Below are positions 35,775 through 47,832 of a DNA stretch of 64,000 nucleotides, piece after piece. Both the position numbers and the translations under genes were made by a program. This stretch comes from Glaciecola punicea ACAM 611 (GTDB lineage: Bacteria > Pseudomonadota > Gammaproteobacteria > Enterobacterales > Alteromonadaceae): assembly GCF_000252165.1 (NCBI RefSeq), contig NZ_BAET01000007.1:1-64000 (forward strand), read 5' to 3'. How positions within the stretch are numbered: position 1 is the first letter of the stretch; each line of letters opens with the position of its first letter. The notes under the pieces are model-generated. The model saw only the letters and a list, made by a program, of their open reading frames with translations, had not been told where the DNA came from and did not search any database.

Positions 35775-37739
35775 ATGACGCCTGAACAATCATCCTCTGC
35801 TAAGCGTTCGCCCCAGCAGCAGCTATCCAACAAGGTGAGCGATTTTTTTGCCCAAGACGGTCCGTTAGCCGGTGTACTTAGGGATTATCAGGTTCGTCAG
35901 CAGCAGCTCGATTTATCGGTTGCCATAGAACAAGCGCTTGCAAGTAAAACCGCGCTTATTGCAGAAGCAGGCACAGGCACGGGAAAAACCTTCGCTTATT
36001 TAGTGCCGGCAATTCAAAGTCAGCAAAAAGTTATTATTTCCACCGGTACAAAAAATTTGCAAGAACAACTGTTTAAGCGAGACTTACCGCTGGTGAAAGA
36101 GCTCATTAACAAACAAAAAGACACGGCATTATTAAAAGGGCGCAGCAATTATTTATGCCTTCACCGCATAAAGCTTAACGAATTGTCTACTCGGGGTATT
36201 GAACAAGAAACCCTATTAGAATATAAAATGGTGCAAAAGTGGTCTGTGGGCACTCAAACCGGCGACATGAGCGACCTTAAAGGCCTCAAAGAAGACGCTC
36301 GTGTGCTGCCTATGGTGACTTCCACTATTGACAACTGCCTTGGTAAAGACTGCTCTTACTATGATGACTGTTTTTTAGTGAAAGCGCGCCAAAAAGCCAT
36401 GCAGGCCGATGTGGTGATTGTTAACCATCATCTATTTTTTGCCGATTTGGCGCTAAAAGAGCAGGGCTTTGGTGAATTGATACCCGCCGCCGACTGCATT
36501 ATTTTTGATGAGGCACACTTAGTGCCTGACATTGCCAGTGAATATTTTGGCGAAAATTTCTCGACGCGGCAGCTTAACGATCAGCTAAAAGATTTAATAA
36601 AGCTGCAGAAAGTGAGTGTCAAAGACGCTAACCAGTTGTCAGAGTTTGCCGAAAAATGCCAATATGCGGTGTCGGATCTGCGCATGCAGTTTCCCAGCGA
36701 CAGCGAACGCGGGAATTGGCTAGGGGCAATGAAGCGAGTACCGGTTGTTGAGCAAATTACGCAGTTGTTAAATTACCTTGGAAATTTATTGGAAGTGGGC
36801 AAAATTCATGGCGGCCGCGATAAAGATTTAGACGCCTTGCTTGAAAAGATCAGCACCAATACTGAGCGCTTGCGTTTGTTTACTATTAGCACGCACAAAG
36901 ATGTGAGCTTGTGGTTTGAAACAACAAAGTACCATCTTATGCTGCACCTCACGCCCTTGAGTATCGCCAAACAATTTTCAAAGGTAATGAATGAGCGAGA
37001 AGCTAGTTGGGTGTTTACTTCGGCTACTTTAGCCATAAACGGCGAGTTTACCCACTTTCAAAAACTCATGGGACTTCAAGACGCAGACAGCCTGTGTTTT
37101 GACAGCCCCTTCGACTACCAAAAGCAAGCTATATTGTGCGTGCCACGATACTTACCTGAGCCCAGCAGCAAGAATATAAAACAAGCCTTGGTCGACACGG
37201 CGATTACCCTGATACAAGCTGCAAAAGGCAGATGCTTTATTTTATTTACCAGTCACTACATGATGCGAGAAGTATCAAGTTTGGTAAAAGAACGCATTGA
37301 CAATCCGATTTATGTGCAGGGCGAACGCTCAAAATCGGCTATTTTAGAAGATTATCTCGCCAATCCCGAAAGTGCGCTCTTTGCCACAGGGGCATTTTGG
37401 GAAGGCGTTGACGTTAAAGGTGATGATTTACTCTGCGTTATGATTGATAAATTACCGTTTGCATCGCCCGATGATCCGCTGCTAAAAGCGCGACTCGATG
37501 ATTGTCAAAAGCAGGGTGGATCGCCATTTTTCGACATTCAAATACCCCAAGCGGTAATCGCTCTCAAACAAGGCGCAGGCAGGCTAATTCGAGATTTTCA
37601 AGACCGAGGCGTATTGGTCATATGCGATAACCGTCTTGTAACTAAGCCTTATGCAAGTACCTTTCTTGCCAGTTTGCCCGATATGCGCAAAACACGAGAT
37701 TTAAAAACGGTGCAGGCTTTTTTATCCTCAATTAGCTAA
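35775..37739 (+). CDS. yoaA: ATP-dependent DNA helicase YoaA (DinG/XPD family)
   Basis: YoaA is a superfamily 2 Fe-S helicase that, in E. coli, works with the polymerase subunit HolC to repair blocked forks. The 654-residue protein has Walker A EAGTGTGKTFAYLVPA near residue 66, Fe-S cysteines NCLGKDCSYYDDC near 195, DEAH box IFDEAHLVPD near 244, and motif VI QGAGRLIRDF near 605. Length is slightly above E. coli YoaA (636). No LexA box is apparent in the 91-base gap upstream. tsaB follows, as in E. coli. Confidence 0.92.
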   Translation: MTPEQSSSAKRSPQQQLSNKVSDFFAQDGPLAGVLRDYQVRQQQLDLSVAIEQALASKTALIAEAGTGTGKTFAYLVPAIQSQQKVIISTGTKNLQEQLFKRDLPLVKELINKQKDTALLKGRSNYLCLHRIKLNELSTRGIEQETLLEYKMVQKWSVGTQTGDMSDLKGLKEDARVLPMVTSTIDNCLGKDCSYYDDCFLVKARQKAMQADVVIVNHHLFFADLALKEQGFGELIPAADCIIFDEAHLVPDIASEYFGENFSTRQLNDQLKDLIKLQKVSVKDANQLSEFAEKCQYAVSDLRMQFPSDSERGNWLGAMKRVPVVEQITQLLNYLGNLLEVGKIHGGRDKDLDALLEKISTNTERLRLFTISTHKDVSLWFETTKYHLMLHLTPLSIAKQFSKVMNEREASWVFTSATLAINGEFTHFQKLMGLQDADSLCFDSPFDYQKQAILCVPRYLPEPSSKNIKQALVDTAITLIQAAKGRCFILFTSHYMMREVSSLVKERIDNPIYVQGERSKSAILEDYLANPESALFATGAFWEGVDVKGDDLLCVMIDKLPFASPDDPLLKARLDDCQKQGGSPFFDIQIPQAVIALKQGAGRLIRDFQDRGVLVICDNRLVTKPYASTFLASLPDMRKTRDLKTVQAFLSSIS

Positions 37740-37789
37740 CGTTAGCCACAAGCAACCTTATTAATGGCATTATAAATCGAGATTATTAC

Positions 37790-38527
37790 ATGAATATACT
37801 AGCAATTGACACAGCAACCGAAGCTTGCAGTGTAGCCTTAATGGGCAGCACGGTGAGCAGCAACCCACAAAATCCAGCGTCACAAAATCATACAGCGGAC
37901 CCAGTAGACAGTATTTTTGAAATATGTCCACAGCAGCATAGTCAGAAAATACTGCCAATGATTGATACTATTTTAACGCGTAGTTCTATGTTGCCAGCTA
38001 ATTTATCAGCTATTGCCTATGGCTGTGGCCCCGGCAGTTTTACTGGCGTAAGAATAGCGGCAAGCACGGTTCAAGGCTTAGCCTTTGGCGCTGATTTACC
38101 TGTGGTGCAGGTGTCTACCCTCGCCACAATGGCGCAGCAAGTTTATGCACAAACGGGCCGCACTGAACATTTAATATTGATTGATGCGCGCATGCAAGAG
38201 GTGTACATGGGCCATTTTACAATAGTAGACGGGGTTGCCAGCGCGCAGATGAAAGAAGTGGTAGTGGCGCCACAAGACGCTCTTGATTATTGGCGCAGCC
38301 TACCACCAGATATTGGTCTAGCGGGCACAGGTTTTGTGACATATGCTTCACTTTTCAGTGAAGCTCTGCAGAGCTTCACACTAGACGTGCTTTATCCTAA
38401 TGCCGCCTATATGCTTTCTTTTGCGCAACAAGCACTTAAAAAGAAAACAACGATTACGGTGAACGAAATAGAACCTGTGTACGTTAGAGATACAGTAACG
38501 TGGAAAAAATTACCGCATAAAATGTAG
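37790..38527 (+). CDS. tsaB: tRNA N6-threonylcarbamoyladenosine biosynthesis protein TsaB
   Basis: TsaB joins TsaD and TsaE to attach threonylcarbamoyl to A37 of ANN-decoding tRNAs. The 245-residue protein begins ILAIDTATEACSVAL, an ASKHA-type phosphate loop, and has GCGPGSFTGVRIAASTVQGLAFG near residue 80. A ~16-residue insertion (NPQNPASQNHTADP) after the first strand makes it longer than E. coli TsaB (231). It is 50 bases after yoaA. It lacks the metal-binding histidines of TsaD, as is normal. Confidence 0.94.
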   Translation: MNILAIDTATEACSVALMGSTVSSNPQNPASQNHTADPVDSIFEICPQQHSQKILPMIDTILTRSSMLPANLSAIAYGCGPGSFTGVRIAASTVQGLAFGADLPVVQVSTLATMAQQVYAQTGRTEHLILIDARMQEVYMGHFTIVDGVASAQMKEVVVAPQDALDYWRSLPPDIGLAGTGFVTYASLFSEALQSFTLDVLYPNAAYMLSFAQQALKKKTTITVNEIEPVYVRDTVTWKKLPHKM

Positions 38528-38628
38528 AAACGCGCTTGTTTAATACAACTCAACTTCGCTGAGGGCATTGAACTTGGTAGTTTAAAAATAGCCAAAATCT
38601 TGTGTATTTACCCATTAAGGTGTTAATA

Positions 38629-39384
38629 ATGAGTGCAATAAAGAGTATAAAGTTAATAATGCTTGTCGCGGCGCTTAGCGCATTGGCGGGGTGTGCAACA
38701 GTACCAAACTCTATTACCGTAGCAGAAAATACGAAGCTAATATCTTTTGACGATGTTAGCAACGACATTGCGAATATACAGCCTGATGCTGCAATTTCAT
38801 TATCGAGCATTGATGGAAAAGCGCGCTGGGGTGGTAAGATTGTTTCGGTTGTGAACAAGAAAGACGTGTCTGAAATTGAAGTAGTGTTTTTCCCTGAAGA
38901 TCGTCAAGGCAAACCAAAGACAGGCCTGCCTAGCACTGGCCGCTTCAAAGCAATAGTGGCTGGTTTTGTTGATCCACTAGTGTTTGAAAAAGGTCGCTTA
39001 ATTACGGTGGTTGGTGACGTCAGTGAAAATGTTGAGGGCATTATAGGTGAACAGAGATATATGTATCCGACCTTAGAAGCTAAAGGCTATTACATGTGGA
39101 AAGAAACGACGGATGTAAATGTAGAAATAGATTCCTTCGCTTTTTCTCCTTTCATCTATGGTGCAGGGTTTCATCGCGGCTTTTTCAACCCATGGTACAA
39201 CCCGTGGATGCTACAGCGTCAAAGAGGACGGGCGAGAATTGAGCGCTTCAACGGGCATAGTCAAGGCTCTAAAGTCAGGCGTACTAAGCCCGCATCTTCA
39301 AGTGTCATTCAAAGTAAGCCTAGAAGAACAACAAGCACACTGCAGACTCGTCAAACGGACAGAAGGCCAAAGCCACAGCAGTAG
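38629..39384 (+). CDS. Slp-family outer membrane lipoprotein
   Basis: Slp/YeaY proteins are starvation or envelope-stress lipoproteins of the outer membrane. The signal sequence ends in the lipobox LAGC about 22 residues after the start at 38629. This start is preferred over one at 38602 because AAGGTG lies 6 bases upstream and the signal peptide is then standard. The middle contains RWGGKIVSVVNKKDVSEIEV and GRFKAIVAGFVDPLVFEKGRL, typical of the family. The last ~70 residues are Gly/Arg/Pro-rich and basic. In E. coli the homologue yeaY also lies between tsaB and fadD. Confidence 0.88.
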   Translation: MSAIKSIKLIMLVAALSALAGCATVPNSITVAENTKLISFDDVSNDIANIQPDAAISLSSIDGKARWGGKIVSVVNKKDVSEIEVVFFPEDRQGKPKTGLPSTGRFKAIVAGFVDPLVFEKGRLITVVGDVSENVEGIIGEQRYMYPTLEAKGYYMWKETTDVNVEIDSFAFSPFIYGAGFHRGFFNPWYNPWMLQRQRGRARIERFNGHSQGSKVRRTKPASSSVIQSKPRRTTSTLQTRQTDRRPKPQQ

Positions 39385-39392
39385 AGCGCAAT

Positions 39393-40256
39393 ATGTTGTA
39401 TGAAACGCAAATAAAGTTGCCACACTTATCGCTGGCCGCGCTTGCAAACAGTGAGGTAATTGATCCGAGAAAACCAACGTTAGTGTGTCTGCATGGTTTT
39501 CTAGATAACGCCAACAGTTTTGCCACTTTAATGCCCCTTCTGAACAATTACCAATGCGTGGCCATAGACATGGCAGGCCATGGTAAATCCGAGCACAGAA
39601 GCATAGACGCTTACTATCATTTAAGTGACTATGCTTATGATGTGTATCAGCTAATAGTGACATTACAACTGCGTAATTTTGCGCTGCTTGGCCATTCTCT
39701 AGGCGCTATCGTTAGCAGTTTATATGCATCTACGAGGCCTAAGGGCTTAAGAGGGTTTATTGCGATAGAGTCGTGCGGCCCATTGACGCAAAGCGCAGAC
39801 ACCACAGCGGCGCAGTTAAGAGAATGCTTCATAAGCAGGGCCAAAGCCAATAAGGCTATTATACACCCAAGAAACATTGAAGCGGTTGTAAAATCGCGCT
39901 GTGCGGTGAGTGACTTGAGCCCTAAGCATGCACAGCAAATCATGATCCGAAATCTAAAAACCGATGCTGTGGGCAATTTACAATGGCGCACCGATAAGCG
40001 CTTACGCACTAACTCGGCCATGAGAATGACGGAAGAACAAGCATCTTCGGTGCTTGCCAACATAGAATGCCCACGATTATTAATATTGGGTAATCAAGGA
40101 TTTGAGAAGATTAAAGCGGCAATAGCGCTGCGCGATCCAGTTTTCTTTGATGTTCCTGTTAGTACTTTCGAAGGCGGTCATCATGTTCACCTCGAATCGG
40201 TAACGCCCGTAGCCAATTGTATTGATAAATACTGCGCACATTTTTTTAAGTCTTAA
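39393..40256 (+). CDS. Alpha/beta-hydrolase family protein
   Basis: The 287-residue hydrolase has the oxyanion/HG motif CLHGFLDNANSFATL near residue 33, the nucleophile elbow GHSLGAIVSSLYA near 100 (Ser102) and a late histidine in EGGHHVHLE near 266. The aspartate is expected near LILGNQGFEKI. No signal peptide, so it is cytoplasmic. It lies 9 bases after the Slp gene and 88 bases before fadD. Substrate not known; an esterase or thioesterase role beside fadD is possible but is an inference. Confidence 0.8.
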   Translation: MLYETQIKLPHLSLAALANSEVIDPRKPTLVCLHGFLDNANSFATLMPLLNNYQCVAIDMAGHGKSEHRSIDAYYHLSDYAYDVYQLIVTLQLRNFALLGHSLGAIVSSLYASTRPKGLRGFIAIESCGPLTQSADTTAAQLRECFISRAKANKAIIHPRNIEAVVKSRCAVSDLSPKHAQQIMIRNLKTDAVGNLQWRTDKRLRTNSAMRMTEEQASSVLANIECPRLLILGNQGFEKIKAAIALRDPVFFDVPVSTFEGGHHVHLESVTPVANCIDKYCAHFFKS

Positions 40257-40344
40257 TTCATTTATCCTAAATTAGAATCACTGTTTCTTTTTACAGACAG
40301 GTACATTAGTATTAGCGCGTTATTAACCACCAAAAAGGTGCTAA

Positions 40345-42006
40345 GTGGAAAAGATTTGGATAGCGCAATACGATAAAAATGTCGATGCGGAAATAAGCGA
40401 CAACATCGCTCCTTCATTGTTAGACATTTTTGAAGCATCATTTGCCGAGTTTAGTACCAAAACTGCTTTTATTAACATGGGCCATCAAATTACGTTCGCT
40501 GATTTAGACGGTTTGTCGGCGCAATTTGCCGCGTATTTACAAAATTCAGGCTTACAAAAGGGCGACTCAGTTGCAGTAATGATGCCTAACTTACTGCAAT
40601 ATCCTGTGGCTTTATTTGGTATATTGCGTGCGGGGATGACGGTGGTTAACGTTAACCCAATGTATACCCCAAGAGAATTGCAGCATCAGCTCAGCGATGC
40701 CAAAGTAAAAACCATAATTTTGCTTGAAAATTTTGCTGACACTCTATCTAAAGTTATCAGTAACACTGAGCTTGAAAATGTGGTGTTAACGTCGGTGGGC
40801 GACATGCTCCCGGCGCCGAAGAGATGGTTAGTCAATTTTGCGGTAAAATACATTAAAAAGATGGTACCCACGTACAATCTAAAAAGTGCGATACGTTTTA
40901 ATGACGCCCTTTTACAGGGTAAATCTCCCTCTTATATCAGGCCGGAAGTAGGCGCTAATGATATTGCTTTTTTGCAATATACAGGCGGAACTACAGGCGT
41001 GTCGAAAGGCGCCATGCTGTCGCATAGGAATATGGTGTCTAATTTAGAGCAGGTAGCAGGCAATCTTAAAATAGCGGTGAGTCCAGGTGCTATGGTAGTA
41101 ACAGCGCTGCCGCTGTATCACATTTTTGCGCTTACCAGCAATTGTCTAACGTTTTTTAAATCGGGGAGTCCGAACTTATTAATTACCGATCCGCGCGATA
41201 TGCCGGGTTTTGTCGCCGAATTAAAGAAGTATCCTTTTGCGGTTATTACCGGTGTTAACACTCTGTTTAATGGCCTCTTGAACACCCCAGGTTTTGCTGG
41301 CTTAGATTTCAGCCATTTTATGTTTGGCCTAGGCGGCGGCATGGCAGTTCAACAGCCCGTCGCGAGCAAATGGCATAGCGTAACAGGCAAAGTGTTAATT
41401 GAAGGGTACGGTTTAACAGAGTGTTCACCTATTGTATCGGTAAACCCATTCAATTTAACCGAATATAAAGGTTCCATTGGACTTCCATTGCCCTCTACCG
41501 ATATCAAGTTGATAGATGATGACGGCAACCAAGTGGCCATTGGTGAGTCTGGCGAACTTTATGTTAAAGGCCCGCAGGTAATGGTAGGCTATTTAGGACG
41601 GCCCCAAGAAACAAATGACATTTTGCGGGAAGGATGGCTAGCAACAGGCGATATTGCAAAAATGGATGAGCAAGGTTTTCTGTACATTGTTGATCGTAAA
41701 AAAGATATGATATTGGTATCTGGTTTTAATGTGTTTCCCAACGAAATAGAAGAAGTTGCGGCTATGCACGAAGGTGTATTTGAAGCTGCTGCGGTAGGCA
41801 TTGCGCATGACGTGTCGGGAGAAGTGGTTAAATTATTTGTCGTGAAAAAAGACCCTAATTTAAGCAAAGAAGACGTTATTAAACACTGTAAGTCACTGCT
41901 CACAGGCTATAAAGTGCCCAAAATAGTGGAATTTATAGACGAGCTACCAAAGTCCAATGCGGGTAAAATACTGCGTCGTGAACTACGCGATAAGATCAGC
42001 GAATAG
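40345..42006 (+). CDS. fadD: Long-chain-fatty-acid-CoA ligase
   Basis: FadD activates imported fatty acids to acyl-CoA at the inner membrane. The 553-residue protein has the AMP-binding motif [16 protein letters not shown] near residue 214, [13 protein letters not shown] near 355, [25 protein letters not shown] near 435 and the catalytic lysine in [12 protein letters not shown] at the end. It starts with GTG; AAGG lies 6 bases upstream. fadD next to rnd is the same as in E. coli. No FadR operator was recognised in the 88 bases upstream. Confidence 0.95.
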   Translation: MEKIWIAQYDKNVDAEISDNIAPSLLDIFEASFAEFSTKTAFINMGHQITFADLDGLSAQFAAYLQNSGLQKGDSVAVMMPNLLQYPVALFGILRAGMTVVNVNPMYTPRELQHQLSDAKVKTIILLENFADTLSKVISNTELENVVLTSVGDMLPAPKRWLVNFAVKYIKKMVPTYNLKSAIRFNDALLQGKSPSYIRPEVGANDIAFLQYTGGTTGVSKGAMLSHRNMVSNLEQVAGNLKIAVSPGAMVVTALPLYHIFALTSNCLTFFKSGSPNLLITDPRDMPGFVAELKKYPFAVITGVNTLFNGLLNTPGFAGLDFSHFMFGLGGGMAVQQPVASKWHSVTGKVLIEGYGLTECSPIVSVNPFNLTEYKGSIGLPLPSTDIKLIDDDGNQVAIGESGELYVKGPQVMVGYLGRPQETNDILREGWLATGDIAKMDEQGFLYIVDRKKDMILVSGFNVFPNEIEEVAAMHEGVFEAAAVGIAHDVSGEVVKLFVVKKDPNLSKEDVIKHCKSLLTGYKVPKIVEFIDELPKSNAGKILRRELRDKISE

Positions 42007-42089
42007 GGTTTTTAGAAGCTTATGTTAATCTTTCGATAGGCCTTATAATAACTAAAATAGTAACAAAATTTAATAGAATTAGAGAAAAA

Positions 42090-43301
42090 TTGCATCCTTA
42101 TAATAAAACATATGAATATTTATACGTTGATACACCTGCGCAACTTACCCAGTTATGCGCCCACTATTCTACCCAAGAAGTCCTAGCCATTGACACTGAG
42201 TTTGTGCGCACGCAAACCTTAACGCCAATATTAGGGCTTATTCAAGTGTTTGATAAGCATCAGGTTGCGCTTATTGATCCTGTTGCTATTAAGGATTTAT
42301 CTGAGTTTTCTTCAATTTTAACAAATCCGAATATTGTGAAAGTGGCGCATGCCTGCTCTGAAGACTTAGAAGCGCTGTGGCACCATTTACATATAATACC
42401 CACACCGCTTTTTGATACACAGTTTGCTGCGGCTATGTTAGGCCTTGGCGTATCGGTAGGCTATGCTAATTTGGTTGAGAATTTGTTTGAAATTACCGTG
42501 GACAAAGGCGAGTCTAGAACCGATTGGATCCAAAGGCCACTCAGCTCAGCCCAGTGCGCTTATGCCAGTGCCGATGTGACGCATTTAATGGCCCTGTATG
42601 AGCACATCTACAAAGAAACGCAAATTCTGCAGAAAACCGATTGGGTGCTTGATGAAATTCATCAGCTAGGCCTTAAAAAGTCAATACCGCTGCCGACTGA
42701 AATTGCGTATTACTCGCTTAAAAACAATTGGAAATTGAAAGGTAAGCAGCTAAGCGCCTTAAAGGAACTCGCTAAATGGCGTTTAGAGGTCGCTAGAAAA
42801 GAAAATATGGCCGTAAACTTTGTTATAAAAGAAATTGCACTGTTTGAGATTGCTAGCAAAGTACCTGAAACGCCACAGGCTTTATTTGACTGTCATAATT
42901 TATATTCAAAACAAGCGCGGCTTTATAAAGATGATCTGTTACGAATATGTCATGCCGCCAAAGAACAAAGTAATATACAAGCTGTGCCCAGAATACAGCG
43001 TTTGGTAGAATTTAACGGCTACAAAGCTTGCTTAAATGCGGTCAAAGACTTTGTGGACCATGTAGCCTTACAGCAAAATATACCCGCACCTGTTCTAGCC
43101 AGCAAAAAACAAATGAACCAGCTTTTAAAGTGGTGTTGGTTTGACTTTGACGAACTTGAATTACAAGGCTTCAAACCTGATATACTAACAGGGTGGCGTG
43201 GTGAGCTTTTTGCTGATTATATACAAGGTAAACAGCTACTCAATCAACATAACTTACATGTGGTAATAGCAGGTCATCATGAAATTAAGCGCAGTTTATA
43301 A
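42090..43301 (+). CDS. rnd: Ribonuclease D
   Basis: RNase D is a 3'-5' exonuclease for tRNA maturation. The 403-residue protein has the DEDD motifs exo I (LAIDTEFVRTQT, about 31-42), exo II (VAHACSEDLEALW near 91) and exo III (YASADVTHLMALYE near 153), and an HRDC domain (KELAKWRLEVARKENMAVNFVIKE) near 225. TTG is used as start, with AGAGAAA upstream. It overlaps ycgL by 23 bases. Confidence 0.94.
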   Translation: MHPYNKTYEYLYVDTPAQLTQLCAHYSTQEVLAIDTEFVRTQTLTPILGLIQVFDKHQVALIDPVAIKDLSEFSSILTNPNIVKVAHACSEDLEALWHHLHIIPTPLFDTQFAAAMLGLGVSVGYANLVENLFEITVDKGESRTDWIQRPLSSAQCAYASADVTHLMALYEHIYKETQILQKTDWVLDEIHQLGLKKSIPLPTEIAYYSLKNNWKLKGKQLSALKELAKWRLEVARKENMAVNFVIKEIALFEIASKVPETPQALFDCHNLYSKQARLYKDDLLRICHAAKEQSNIQAVPRIQRLVEFNGYKACLNAVKDFVDHVALQQNIPAPVLASKKQMNQLLKWCWFDFDELELQGFKPDILTGWRGELFADYIQGKQLLNQHNLHVVIAGHHEIKRSL

Positions 43302-43575
43302 GTCGCCTAAAAAAGTCGACACCTATTTGTATGTAGCAAAGCGTGACGATTTTACCCAAGTCCCTGCAGCGCTTATGCAAAAATTCGGCACGCCTTTATT
43401 CGTCATGTTGATACCCTTAAATAAGCGCGAGATCATTGCGGGTATGGATAGAAATAAGCTAGTGTTAAAACTTGAGTCAGAAGGTTTTTATTTACAGCTA
43501 CCACCAAAGGTCACGAACTTATTGGAAGGGCATTTACACGGTCGTCAAATTGATAATATTCCTGATGCAAAATAA
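43279..43575 (+). CDS. ycgL: YcgL-domain protein
   Basis: A 98-residue cytoplasmic protein of the YcgL family (single domain, function not known). The motifs CAVYKS-like SAVYKSPKKVDTYLYVAKRDDF and ESEGFYLQLPPKV fit the family. It starts inside rnd (23-base overlap), so translation is coupled. In E. coli ycgL is close to ycgN and the min genes; here only the ycgN partner is kept. Confidence 0.9.
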   Translation: MKLSAVYKSPKKVDTYLYVAKRDDFTQVPAALMQKFGTPLFVMLIPLNKREIIAGMDRNKLVLKLESEGFYLQLPPKVTNLLEGHLHGRQIDNIPDAK

Positions 43576-43592
43576 CACTATTGGTAGCTCTT

Positions 43593-44132
43593 ATGAGTAG
43601 CACAAAGCAAAAGTCTGTATATTCAAAGGACTTAATCGAGTCTGCTTTTTGGCGCGACACGCCCTTAAGTGAAATGTCGCGGCCACAGTGGGAAGCTATT
43701 TGTGATGGTTGCGCGCGCTGTTGTTTACATAAGTTTATTGATGATGAAGCACTAGAGCAAGAGTTTGCTCCCACTGATCACATAAATCAAGACGAAGAAA
43801 TACTCTATACCAATATTGCTTGTTATTTGCTCAACGATAAAACCTGCGCATGTACTCAGTATGAAAAACGTGGGGAGCTTGTACCTGACTGCGTTACGCT
43901 GACTAAAGACAATCTTGCTGACGTATTTTTTATGCCGCCTTCGTGCAGTTACAGAAGACTGCAAGAGGGCAAAGGTTTGGCGCATTGGCACCCCTTGCTG
44001 AATAAGGGTAAAAAGACCAAAATGCATCAATTGGGGATTACCGTTCGCAATCGCGTGGTGAGCGAAGCTAATGTCGACATGGATAAGTTTGAAGATTATA
44101 TTGTAACGTGGCCACTTGATTCTCTTGAATAG
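43593..44132 (+). CDS. ycgN: YcgN-family cysteine cluster protein
   Basis: A cytoplasmic protein (179 residues from the ATG at 43593) with the family pattern WEAICDGCARCCLHKFID (CxxCxxCC) near the N-terminus and further cysteines in CYLLNDKTCACTQYEKRGELVPDC and PSCSYR. It belongs to the zinc/iron-chelating CxxCxxCC group. Function not known. The frame is open 12 bases further to a TTG, but the ATG is preferred. It follows ycgL by 17 bases. Confidence 0.88.
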   Translation: MSSTKQKSVYSKDLIESAFWRDTPLSEMSRPQWEAICDGCARCCLHKFIDDEALEQEFAPTDHINQDEEILYTNIACYLLNDKTCACTQYEKRGELVPDCVTLTKDNLADVFFMPPSCSYRRLQEGKGLAHWHPLLNKGKKTKMHQLGITVRNRVVSEANVDMDKFEDYIVTWPLDSLE

Positions 44133-44182
44133 CCTTATCTTCTCATTTTATGCATTAACGTTTGAAAAAATTTAACGCGCTA

Positions 44183-44707
44183 TTATCCGTTTCTTTTAAC
44201 AAGGCCAAACCACACATTAGCAAGTAAGACAAGCGTTAAAATAGCCAGATAAACACCAAATATTATTTGCATCCAGCTCGCCATTCCTATGCCAGAAAAT
44301 TGCCAGCTATTCTCATTACAATCACCTGTTGCTGCAAAAATTGCAGGAAACCATTCATGCAGAGGCAAAAGCGAGGGGAAATTAGGCACAATGTCACAGA
44401 TATTGGCAAAAGGATTGCTCGCAAATATAATATCTAAATGTTCACGTGCCACCCTAATACCTTCAAAGCAGCTGTAGGCCCACACTGAATATGCTGCAAG
44501 GCGTGTATATGTATGATTGTATAACAGCGGAATAACGGCGGCCATAAGTACACCAATAACCGCCGTTCTTTGATAAATACACTTGATACACGGCAGTAAG
44601 TCCATGGCATATTGAAAGTACAATGCCGTTATTAACAAAGCAAACGCAGATATACTCAGCAGCGCCCAAGCGCGCTTTTGTTGACTAAACTCATATATCC
44701 ACTGCAT
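44183..44707 (-). CDS. dsbB: Disulfide bond formation protein DsbB
   Basis: DsbB reoxidises DsbA in the periplasm and passes electrons to quinones. The 174-residue protein has four membrane helices, the first cysteine pair in LPCIKCIYQR (near 39-42), and a second pair split between NICDIVPNFPSLLPL and ATGDCNENSW (about 103 and 129). This matches E. coli DsbB. A conserved Arg follows the first pair. It converges on ycgN. Confidence 0.93.
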   Translation of the reverse strand: MQWIYEFSQQKRAWALLSISAFALLITALYFQYAMDLLPCIKCIYQRTAVIGVLMAAVIPLLYNHTYTRLAAYSVWAYSCFEGIRVAREHLDIIFASNPFANICDIVPNFPSLLPLHEWFPAIFAATGDCNENSWQFSGIGMASWMQIIFGVYLAILTLVLLANVWFGLVKRNG

Positions 44708-44875
44708 GGCGTTCCTCTACTGGTTATGTTGATGATTTGGCGTTATATCGCAAATACGCGTTGTATTATACTTAATTGGCGCATTATGAGCGACCGTTAA
44801 TTATAAGTGTACTCAATTACCTATTTGCATTGAGCAAATGCATGCGCAAAACATAAAGCTTTTCTTGTGCCGTTC

Positions 44876-44892
44876 ATCTGGTACAATCTGTG
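44876..44892 (+). promoter_or_regulatory. Candidate FadR operator upstream of fadR
   Basis: ATCTGGTACAATCTGTG shares its first nine bases with the E. coli fadB operator ATCTGGTACGACCAGAT; the right half is degenerate. It lies 27 bases before the fadR ATG, where binding would block transcription or initiation. Autoregulation is the inferred outcome. Confidence 0.5.
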
Positions 44893-44919
44893 AATACATT
44901 TAACATTTTAGTTGTACGC

Positions 44920-45630
44920 ATGATCTATAAGTCCCAAAGTCCAGCAGGCTTTGCTGAAGAATATATAGTAGAGTCCATATGGAGTGGCCGATTTCCTCCA
45001 GGAACGATTCTGCCTGCCGAGCGTGAGCTTTCTGAATTAATCGGGGTAACTCGCACTACCTTACGTGAAGTCCTGCAGCGCTTAGCGCGCGATGGCTGGT
45101 TGACGATTCAGCATGGCAAGCCGACGAAAATTAATAACTATTGGGAAACTTGTGGCCTAAATATTCTTGAAACATTGGCGAGACTCGACCAAGCAGGGCA
45201 ACCTGAGTTACTTAATAAAATGCTGTCAGCGCGCACTAATCTAAGCGCTGTGTTTATTCGTGCGGCATTTCGTCAGTCACCAAAAATCAGTCGTGAAATC
45301 ATTGAACGTTACCAGCACGTTGAGCAAGAAGGCAACGCTTTTTCTCAGCACGACTATCAAATGCATCATGATTTAGCTTTTGCATCAGACAACCCCGTCT
45401 ATGTGCTTATGATGAATGGTTTTAAAGGCATTTACGCTCGTGTAGGCGGTTTTTTCTTTCATCATGAAAGTGCCCGCGACATAGCCACTAACTATTATAA
45501 GCAGCTGCTTGGGGTACTAGATGCAAATGAGCCTGATCGGGTTGTGGCGGTTGTGCGGAAATATGGCGTTGAGAGTGGAAAAATTTGGCTCAAACTGCGC
45601 GAAGATAAGCCTGAGAATTTAGTTGATTAA
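44920..45630 (+). CDS. fadR: Fatty acid metabolism regulator FadR
   Basis: FadR is a GntR-family regulator that represses beta-oxidation genes and activates unsaturated fatty-acid synthesis; long acyl-CoA releases it from DNA. The protein starts MIYKSQSPAGFAEEYIVESIW, almost identical to E. coli FadR, with winged-helix residues LPAERELSELIGVTRTTLREVLQRLARDGW (key part TRTTLREVLQRL near 45-56). This fixes the start at 44920 (236 residues), though GTG 44890 is also in frame. The acyl-CoA domain follows. fadH is its downstream neighbour; dsbB is divergent, as in E. coli. Confidence 0.95.
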   Translation: MIYKSQSPAGFAEEYIVESIWSGRFPPGTILPAERELSELIGVTRTTLREVLQRLARDGWLTIQHGKPTKINNYWETCGLNILETLARLDQAGQPELLNKMLSARTNLSAVFIRAAFRQSPKISREIIERYQHVEQEGNAFSQHDYQMHHDLAFASDNPVYVLMMNGFKGIYARVGGFFFHHESARDIATNYYKQLLGVLDANEPDRVVAVVRKYGVESGKIWLKLREDKPENLVD

Positions 45631-45714
45631 TGTTGTTTATACATCCGTAACGAATAAACCAAACTATAAAATTCGGTGGCAAAAGCTGCCCGTCTATTAT
45701 GCACGTTAGTGTAA

Positions 45715-47790
<2,076 letters not shown>

Positions 47791-47801
47791 GACATAAAAT
47801 C

Positions 47802-47832
47802 ACGCTGAGGCCTCATCGTTTCAGCGTTTTTT
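47802..47832 (+). terminator. Rho-independent terminator of fadH
   Basis: ACGCTGA (47802-47808) pairs with TCAGCGT (47821-47827) and is followed by six T (47827-47832). The 3' arm and T-run lie inside the end of the convergent aspartyl-protease-like gene. Confidence 0.8.
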
